This document shows positions 58,283-64,000 of a stretch of DNA of 64,000 nt, one piece after another. The DNA is taken from positions 248,001-312,000 of the forward strand of contig LVAQ01000006.1 of the NCBI GenBank assembly GCA_001604105.1. The letters are read 5' to 3'. The first letter of the stretch is position 1. The number at the start of each line of letters is the position of its first letter. The stretch comes from Clostridiales bacterium Firm_11. Its GTDB lineage: Bacteria > Bacillota > Clostridia > Christensenellales > Aristaeellaceae. The position numbers were made by a program, and so were the translations under genes. The notes below the pieces were generated by a model that was not told the origin of the DNA, made no database searches, and saw nothing but the letters and a program-made list of their open reading frames with translations.

Positions 58283-60289
58283 CTAACTGACGGATACATC
58301 CCGCATGGTTTTTTCCATCAAGGAAATGGCTCTGGCTCTGATTGGCTCGTACAGCTTGCTTTGCGCAGGATCGCCTGCCAGCTGCTCGGCGCACTGTGTC
58401 GCGGCGGCTAACAGTTTCACATTTCCCAGTTCAACACCACTAGGCATCAAAGAAACGCCATGCTGCCGCGTTCCCAGCAGTTCTCCAGGGCCGCGGAGTT
58501 CCAAATCTTTGCGTGCCACCTCAAACCCATCATGGGTGCGTACCAGCGTTCGCAACCGCTCGTTCTCTTTGGCGACTAAGAAACACCAGCTTTCCCCTTT
58601 GCCGCGCCCTACACGCCCCCGTAACTGATGCAGCTGCGCAAGCCCATAACGCTCCGCATTTTCCACAACCATCACGGTGGCGTTGGGTACATTCATGCCC
58701 ACTTCGATCACGGTCGTGGCAACCAGCGCACGCAGTTTGCCCTCCATAAAGCTTGTCAGCACTGCCGCTTTCTCGTCAGATGCCTGCTTGCCGTGGGTAA
58801 ACCCGATAGGAATGCCCTTGAGTGGCCCTCTGCACAGAGCCTCAAAGTGACTCTCGACCGACTTTCGCTGCTCATCCGCTTCGTCTTCTTCGACAAGGGG
58901 GCATACAATATAGGCCTGGCTGCCGCGCGCCAGTTCGTTGCGCAGAAACAGATACATATCCTTGCGGCGTTCCTGCGGCACGATACGCGTCTGCACGGGC
59001 ATGCGCCCCGGTGGCAGTTCATCCACCACCGAGACATCCAGATCTCCAAACATCGCAAGCGCAAGGCTTCTGGGGATAGGCGTTGCGCTCATGACCAACA
59101 GATGCGGTGCAATATCGCCGCCTTTGCCTAACAGCCGGGTCCGCTGCGCAACGCCAAAGCGGTGCTGTTCATCGGTCACGCATAAGGCAAGGTTCTGAAA
59201 GGCAACACTTTCGCCGATGAGCGCATGGGTGCCAATGACCACCTGCCAGCTCCCACTTTTGATGGAAGTCAGTGCCTCGCGGCGCTCCCGCAAACCCATC
59301 CCGCCAAGCAAGAGGCCGCATTGCAGCCCCATCGGCGCCAGGATTTGTTTGGCGCTTTCAAAATGCTGGCGCGCCAGAATCTCGGTTGGCGCCATTAACG
59401 CGGCTTGATGCCCCGTCTGCGCGCATAAAGCGAGCGCGCCAAACGCAATCGCCGTCTTGCCGCAACCCACATCCCCCTGTACCATACGAGCCATGGCTTG
59501 TGGCTTAACTAAATCTTCCTTTATCTCAGATAACGTTCTGCGCTGTGCGTTTGTAGGTTCAAAAGGCAACCGCCTCCAAAACATCTCCTCCGCACTATGG
59601 GGAATGCGCAATGCATGTCCTACGCGCCGTACATTACGCATTTCACGCACCGCAACCTGATACAGCAGCATCTGTTCAAAGGCAAAACGGCGCTGCGCCT
59701 CTGCTACCTGCTCCATGTTCACAGGTGCATGCAGGCAAAGAATCGCCTCCGATGCCGGCATAAGATTATATTGCGCAAGCATTGACTCCGGTAAGGTTTC
59801 CGCACAGAGAGAATCCACAAACGGCAGTGCCTGCTCTACCAGATGCAGCCGTGTCTTTTGCGCAATGCCATCGATTGGTCGGTATACCGGAACAATGCGA
59901 AGCGCATCCTCCAGCGATGGATTCAAAATGCGTACTTTTCCGCCATTGCGCTCCACTTTGCCATATAACAGAAACTGCTGCTTTTTCATGAGCGCATCCC
60001 GCATCCACGGCTGGTTAAACCAAATACCCTGCGCCTCACCGGTTTCATCTGTGAATTGGCAGGTAACACGACTAAGCTTGCCATGGCGAAACAGTTTGGG
60101 TTCGCCAAAACGATGCAGTTGCATCGCTTGCCTTTCGCCCGCGCGTGCGTCGCCTATGGCTACATGATTGCCAAGATCCCGATACTGCATCGGCACGGCA
60201 TATAAAAGATCACGCAACGAGTCGATGCCCGCTGCGTGTAAGGCCGCAAATCTCACTTTGCCAATGCCATGAAGGTCGCTCAGTTCCAT
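58283..60289 (-). CDS. recG: ATP-dependent DNA helicase RecG
   Basis: Unwinds and reverses stalled replication forks and branched DNA. 668 residues. N-terminal wedge/OB domain (about 55-160), helicase core with Walker A GDVGCGKTAIA, the DExH box VTDEQHRFG, motif TATPIPRSL-like SATPIPRSLAL, and C-terminal QLRGRVGRGKGESWC. Normal length for RecG. It begins 2 bases after the fakA stop. The asp23-fakA-recG order is shared with other Firmicutes. Confidence 0.97.
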   Translation of the reverse strand: MELSDLHGIGKVRFAALHAAGIDSLRDLLYAVPMQYRDLGNHVAIGDARAGERQAMQLHRFGEPKLFRHGKLSRVTCQFTDETGEAQGIWFNQPWMRDALMKKQQFLLYGKVERNGGKVRILNPSLEDALRIVPVYRPIDGIAQKTRLHLVEQALPFVDSLCAETLPESMLAQYNLMPASEAILCLHAPVNMEQVAEAQRRFAFEQMLLYQVAVREMRNVRRVGHALRIPHSAEEMFWRRLPFEPTNAQRRTLSEIKEDLVKPQAMARMVQGDVGCGKTAIAFGALALCAQTGHQAALMAPTEILARQHFESAKQILAPMGLQCGLLLGGMGLRERREALTSIKSGSWQVVIGTHALIGESVAFQNLALCVTDEQHRFGVAQRTRLLGKGGDIAPHLLVMSATPIPRSLALAMFGDLDVSVVDELPPGRMPVQTRIVPQERRKDMYLFLRNELARGSQAYIVCPLVEEDEADEQRKSVESHFEALCRGPLKGIPIGFTHGKQASDEKAAVLTSFMEGKLRALVATTVIEVGMNVPNATVMVVENAERYGLAQLHQLRGRVGRGKGESWCFLVAKENERLRTLVRTHDGFEVARKDLELRGPGELLGTRQHGVSLMPSGVELGNVKLLAAATQCAEQLAGDPAQSKLYEPIRARAISLMEKTMRDVSVS

Positions 60290-60290
60290 G

Positions 60291-61964
60291 TTACTCTACC
60301 GAGATTAGATAATAATACAGCGGCTGGCCGCCTTTATGCAATTCCACATCACAATCATCGTATTGATCCGCAATTTCATCGGTAAGGGATTTTGCATCCG
60401 CCTCCGCCACATCTTTGCCATAATATACGGTGATCAATTCATCATCTTCGGTCACGATCTGTTTCATCAGTTCCGAAGTCACATCATGGATATTATCGCC
60501 ATCCACGACGATCTTTCCGTTGTACAGACCGATGATATCGCCTTGTTTAATGTGCATGCCGTCGATTTCGCTATCACGAACAGCATACGTAACCGTTCCC
60601 GTGCGAACGCGCTGGGCAGCCTCATCCATGCGTACGGCGTTTTCCTCGCCGCTCACATTGCCCTGAAACGCAACTGCCGCGGCAATCCCCATCGCAACGT
60701 TCTTTGTGGGAATCACCAGAACCTGCCTGTCCTCGGTAAGCTCCGCTGCCTGCCGCGCCGCCAGAATCACGTTGCCGTTGTTTGGCAAAACAAATACACA
60801 TTTCGCGTTTACCCGGGCAATCGCCGCGCTGATGTCCTCAATGCTGGGGTTCATCGTCTGGCCGCCTTCAACAATCTGATCCACGCTCAAATCGCTGAAA
60901 ATACTGTTGAAGCCTTCCCCCAGTGATACCGCCACGATGCCAAAATCTTTCGGCGGCGTCTTTGGCTGTTCCGCCGCCTCGCTTGCCGCAATATTGTCAC
61001 GGCGCTGCTGGAGCATGTTCTCAATTTTCAGATTTACCAACTCGCCCAAGGCCTGACCATAGTCCAGCGCTTTCCCAGGCTCATTGGTGTGCACATGAAC
61101 TTTAACCAGCGAGAGATCGCCAACCACAAGCACACAATCGCCAATGCGGTTGAGCCTTCTGCGGAAGGAGTCGATATCCTCTTCTTTAGTCTCCTCAAAT
61201 AGGTTCTGGATCAGGAATTCTGTACAGTAAGCGTATTGAATGTCCTCCAGCGAACCATGATCATCCTCAAAGAATGCCTCACCATCGTCCGTAAATTCCA
61301 TACGCTCGGTGGGAATTTCCTCGCCGCGCAGTACGGCAGCATACCCCATATATAGAAGCAGCAGACCGCGCCCGCCCGCGTCCACCACGCCTGCGGCAGT
61401 CAAAGCGGGAAGCATCTGCTGTGTTTTACGCAAAATTGAATCGCCTGTAGAAAGGATCACTTCAAAAAGCGCGTCATAATCCTCCGGCGCATTCTCCGCC
61501 TGACGCACCGCATCTTCCGCAATCACACGGGCAACGGTCAAAATGGTGCCCTCTTTTGGCTTCATCACCGCTTTGTATGCGGTTTCCGCCCCGCGCTTCA
61601 GGGCCTGCGCAAACTGTGTGGGCGTAATTTTATCCACATTCTCCAGGGCGCGCGCAAAGCCGCGGTACAGCTGTGAAGTAATAACACCGCTGTTGCCGCG
61701 TGCACCACGCAAAGCGCCTTTCGCCAAGGCTTCGGCAGCCTCCCCGGCGCTCAAAAATTCTTTTTGGCTAAGCTCCTTGGTGGCCGAAGCCATTGTGAGC
61801 GACATATTGGTGCCGGTATCCCCATCTGGTACGGGGAATACGTTGAGGGCATCCACCGCTTCACGGTTTTTTTCCAGCATTGCTGCGCCAGCCAAAACCA
61901 TATCACGCAACAACAGCCCGTCTATTACTTTCGTCTGTACCAAAGGTGTTTCCTCCCGAGGCAT
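60291..61964 (-). CDS. fakA: Fatty acid kinase catalytic subunit FakA (DhaK/YloV family)
   Basis: 557 residues. FakA phosphorylates fatty acids bound to FakB, feeding exogenous fatty acids into phospholipids. N-terminal kinase domain (about 20-210) has NVFPVPDGDTGTNMSLTM, GARGNSGVI and AGVVDAGGRGLLLLY; then the middle domain and C-terminal DegV-like linker region with IFSDLSVDQIVEGGQTMNPS. No fakB is in the window. It follows asp23 by 3 bases and precedes recG. Confidence 0.95.
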   Translation of the reverse strand: MPREETPLVQTKVIDGLLLRDMVLAGAAMLEKNREAVDALNVFPVPDGDTGTNMSLTMASATKELSQKEFLSAGEAAEALAKGALRGARGNSGVITSQLYRGFARALENVDKITPTQFAQALKRGAETAYKAVMKPKEGTILTVARVIAEDAVRQAENAPEDYDALFEVILSTGDSILRKTQQMLPALTAAGVVDAGGRGLLLLYMGYAAVLRGEEIPTERMEFTDDGEAFFEDDHGSLEDIQYAYCTEFLIQNLFEETKEEDIDSFRRRLNRIGDCVLVVGDLSLVKVHVHTNEPGKALDYGQALGELVNLKIENMLQQRRDNIAASEAAEQPKTPPKDFGIVAVSLGEGFNSIFSDLSVDQIVEGGQTMNPSIEDISAAIARVNAKCVFVLPNNGNVILAARQAAELTEDRQVLVIPTKNVAMGIAAAVAFQGNVSGEENAVRMDEAAQRVRTGTVTYAVRDSEIDGMHIKQGDIIGLYNGKIVVDGDNIHDVTSELMKQIVTEDDELITVYYGKDVAEADAKSLTDEIADQYDDCDVELHKGGQPLYYYLISVE

Positions 61965-61967
61965 TAA

Positions 61968-62318
61968 TTACACGCGCACACCCTCAACCGAGATGTTCAC
62001 GCGCCGAACTTTGACGCCCGTCATGCTCTCTAGTTTATAGCGGACGGTTTCCACAATGGTTTTGCACACCTCGGCAATGGAGATGCCATACTCGACGATG
62101 ATAAACAACTCCACGTCAAGCATATCATCCGCCATGCGAAGCTGAACGCCTTTGGTGAGGTTCTCACGCCCCAGCCACTGAACAAGACCGTCCTTCGCGC
62201 GCTTGCTTGACATTGCAACAATGCCGTAGCACTCCAGCGCAGCGTAGCCTACCACCTTTAGCATAACTTCCTCGGTGATGTAGACTGTACCGATCTCGTT
62301 CTTGATTTTACATTCCAT
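61968..62318 (-). CDS. Asp23/Gls24 family protein
   Basis: 116 residues of the Asp23/Gls24 (YloU) family, alkaline-shock-related envelope proteins of Firmicutes. Features: IKNEIGTVYITEEVMLKVVGYAALECYGIVAMS, then LDVELFIIVEYGISIAEVCKTIVETVRYKLESMTGVKVRRVNISVEGV. AGGAGG lies upstream. It is the first gene of the fakA-recG unit. In Bacillus rpmB lies divergently upstream of it; rpmB is absent here. Confidence 0.93.
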   Translation of the reverse strand: MECKIKNEIGTVYITEEVMLKVVGYAALECYGIVAMSSKRAKDGLVQWLGRENLTKGVQLRMADDMLDVELFIIVEYGISIAEVCKTIVETVRYKLESMTGVKVRRVNISVEGVRV

Positions 62319-62399
62319 ATCCTACATGCCTCCTTGCAGCGATGGACGCATCATCGGCAATGATGACCCGCATGCGAAACAGCATGACAGGTCACGATG

Positions 62400-62428
62400 A
62401 TTATACATGAATCATCGCCTGAGCGCAA
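62400..62428 (-). promoter_or_regulatory. Promoter of the asp23-fakA-recG operon
   Basis: Minus strand TTGCGC (62423-62428) and perfect TATAAT (62400-62405), spacer 17. Leader of about 75 bases. Confidence 0.65.
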
Positions 62429-62572
62429 CCAATTTACCGCAACAATTTTTCACTGTACACGCTTAAACCCTTACAGACTGATCAAATTTGTGATGATTGT
62501 GATGCGGCGCAAGCATCCACAACGCCTTTGTCACTCATTTGACATGCGCGCTTCACAATTCAGAAGTTATGA

Positions 62573-62600
62573 TTTACAAAATCGCAATATGTGCTATACT
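62573..62600 (+). promoter_or_regulatory. Promoter of the proline-rich membrane protein gene
   Basis: TTTACA (62573-62578) and TATACT (62595-62600), spacer 16, about 55 bases before the ATG at 62660. Confidence 0.55.
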
Positions 62601-62659
62601 ATGATAGATTGCGTGCACCTTTGCCGCATGACGCTTTAACAATGCCCAGGAGATGCAGC

Positions 62660-64000
62660 ATGAACAGCAACCGTATGAAATATGCCAGCACACCGACTTA
62701 TGGCATGCAAAAAAAGAGCTTTGCCAAGAAACCGGCCGCTGCACAGGAAGCTTCTATGCCTGATTTTACGCAGCAGCCCTCCTTGGATATGAATGCTCCC
62801 ATATCTCCCTTTGGCGTACAAAATCCTTTTGTTGCGCCCCCCACCCAGTTTCAGGGCAATCCGCAAACCCCTTCCTTTTTTCCAAATACACAACCGCAAG
62901 CGCCCATGTTTGCGAATCAAAATCCTTTTGGCGCGCCGTCACTCGCCTATGGTTCCCCTCAAATGAACGCGAATGGCTACCTTCCTCCCTTGCAGAGCAT
63001 GGCGCCTTCCTACCCGCAACCCGCAGCGCAGGGGTCTTCCCTACCATCAAACCACATCCCTTTTCAGAGCAATGTACAAGGCTTTGTTCCGCCCTCCTAT
63101 CCGGTTAATGGTTCCACCCCACCCAGCGTGATACGCAGCGAACCAATGGGTAACCAGAGCATACCTGTTTCCGGGATGGCGACAAACCAAAACCCCTATG
63201 GCGGCGTGTACACCAATATGGGGTTTCAGGGTGTTGGTATGGCGGGTATGGCTGCGCAAGGCAACAATGCTGATGCGTTTCCGCCAATGATGATGAACAT
63301 GCAAAACCAACCCGCAAACACATTTGGCAATCCAGCCTTTCGTCCAATGGGCGGCGCGCCTCATGCAACCCCCACGCCGCGGCCGCCGCTGGATGTGGAT
63401 CGATGGCTTAAAATCATACTGTTTGGCATTCTCCCTTTACTGTTTATTCCATGTATATTTGTGGCCAGTGCTTTCAATTTCCTGCGGTACCTTTTTATCA
63501 TACTGGCTGTAACCGGTTTGAGCGTAATCTGGTACAGGCAGTCTTTTACTTCCGCCATGCGTATGACGTTGACCATCGGGTATTTGGTGATGAGCATTAT
63601 AGTGATTGCCATGCTTATCAGCGGCAACCGGGATGTAACGCGAACCGCAGGAGTACTTGCGAACGACAGCGCTGTTCAAAGCAGCGTCGAACCCAGCGCA
63701 ACACCTGATACGGCGCTGCTTGCGGCGCAGGTAACCGCCTCACCCATTGAGGACGCGGGAGAGTCCGAAGCCGAGCTTCGCCTGGTTACTTTTATGGATA
63801 ATTGGCAAGCCAACCGCATTGAGGATATGGTCAATCTCGTACAGCCCAGTTGGGCAACACAGCAGGACAACCCCGCCAGCGCGCTGTTCACGGTCATCAG
63901 CAATCGAACGCCGGGTGAATATGTTATCGAGGGCATTTCTGGAACATCTGCGGATAGCTCCCGCACAGTCACCATGAGCGCATTCATCGACAAAAACAAT
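62660..64000 (+). CDS. Pro/Gln/Asn-rich membrane protein, 3'-truncated by window edge
   Basis: An open frame of 447 codons runs from the ATG at 62660 to the window end without a stop. Residues 1-245 are low complexity, rich in P, Q, N, F, G and M (repeats of NPFG/QNPF/QPQ type). Two or three hydrophobic helices follow (about 255-325), then an Ala/Ser/Pro linker and the start of an extracytoplasmic domain, LVTFMDNWQANRIEDMVNLVQPSW, resembling NTF2-like or DUF4878-type domains. AGGAG lies 8 bases upstream. The function is unknown; the disordered cytoplasmic tail may bind partners. Confidence 0.75.
   Translation, partial: MNSNRMKYASTPTYGMQKKSFAKKPAAAQEASMPDFTQQPSLDMNAPISPFGVQNPFVAPPTQFQGNPQTPSFFPNTQPQAPMFANQNPFGAPSLAYGSPQMNANGYLPPLQSMAPSYPQPAAQGSSLPSNHIPFQSNVQGFVPPSYPVNGSTPPSVIRSEPMGNQSIPVSGMATNQNPYGGVYTNMGFQGVGMAGMAAQGNNADAFPPMMMNMQNQPANTFGNPAFRPMGGAPHATPTPRPPLDVDRWLKIILFGILPLLFIPCIFVASAFNFLRYLFIILAVTGLSVIWYRQSFTSAMRMTLTIGYLVMSIIVIAMLISGNRDVTRTAGVLANDSAVQSSVEPSATPDTALLAAQVTASPIEDAGESEAELRLVTFMDNWQANRIEDMVNLVQPSWATQQDNPASALFTVISNRTPGEYVIEGISGTSADSSRTVTMSAFIDKNN

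Larger units (their letters stand above)
62319..62659. other. Divergent intergenic region, asp23 / proline-rich membrane protein
   Basis: 341 bases containing the two divergent promoters listed here and a short inverted repeat CATGC-GAAACA-GCATG (about 62371-62386) in the asp23 leader. No rpmB or other gene seen. Confidence 0.5.

Noticed and set aside
62319-62659. Possible rpmB next to asp23
   Set aside because: The neighbourhood in Bacillus predicts ribosomal protein L28 here, but neither strand encodes it.
1-64000. CRISPR arrays, insertion sequences, prophage, tRNA or rRNA genes
   Set aside because: No regularly spaced repeats, transposase or integrase motifs, or cloverleaf-like sequences were seen on either strand.

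Overview
This window looks like chromosomal DNA of an anaerobic, fermentative Clostridia-type Firmicute. The evidence is frequent TTG and GTG starts behind strong GGAGG ribosome sites, Rex-type operators in front of a bifunctional aldehyde/alcohol dehydrogenase, and gene neighbourhoods also found in Bacillus and Clostridium (rbgA-rnhB-dprA-topA-trmFO-hslVU; asp23-fakA-recG; nfeD-floA). Signal peptides of the MKKLLALLL...AMAE type suggest a gut lineage near Christensenellales, but that placement is only an inference. No phage, transposon, CRISPR array, rRNA or tRNA was seen. The one RNA gene recognised is the signal recognition particle RNA.

Layout. 1-3.1 kb (+): end of an MFS transporter, a small acidic protein, and a membrane-anchored zinc-ribbon protein. 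3.2-20.4 kb (-): yraN, glyA, SRP RNA, then a long housekeeping block that reads from rbgA through rnhB, a giant double glycosyltransferase, comM, dprA, topA, trmFO, a secreted hydrolase, hslV and hslU. In Bacillus subtilis the slot between trmFO and hslV holds the recombinase gene codV. 20.7-23.9 kb (-): rmuC, recR, ybaB and an adhesin-like DUF4097 protein. 24.1-28.6 kb (+): LysR regulator, adhE with two Rex boxes, and a small kinase. 28.9-33.9 kb: a D-aminoacylase-like amidohydrolase (-), divergent from a PfkB kinase / class II aldolase / DUF362-ferredoxin operon (+).

34-39.2 kb (-): a phnD-phnC-phnE-phnE importer operon ending in a 5'-nucleotidase-like phosphatase without a visible signal peptide. 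39.4-42.2 kb: DUF3793 protein (-), D-lactate-type dehydrogenase (+), TspO-like membrane protein (+). 42.3-45.8 kb (-): a YtrA-type GntR / ABC ATPase / ABC permease operon with a clear promoter and palindromic operator. 46.0-49.2 kb: AraC/GyrI-like regulator (+), DUF3788 protein, small zinc-ribbon protein and WYL regulator (-). 49.7-52.7 kb (+): a polar amino-acid ABC importer.

53-62.3 kb (-): nfeD-floA-unknown-LytTR response regulator; trmL, a small membrane protein and two adjacent uracil-DNA glycosylases; asp23-fakA-recG. 62.7 kb to the end (+): the start of a Pro/Gln/Asn-rich membrane protein that runs off the window.

Functionally the window combines genome maintenance and competence-type DNA handling (TopA, DprA, ComM, RecR, RecG, RmuC, two UDGs, RNase HII), NADH-disposal fermentation (AdhE, D-LDH) and nutrient uptake (two ABC importers). 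I found no obvious new defence or mobile system. The observations most worth a second look are the two-catalytic-unit GT-C protein, the kinase-aldolase-ferredoxin cluster, the cytosolic-looking phosphatase tied to a Phn importer, the paired UDGs, and the FloA-linked orphan LytTR regulator.
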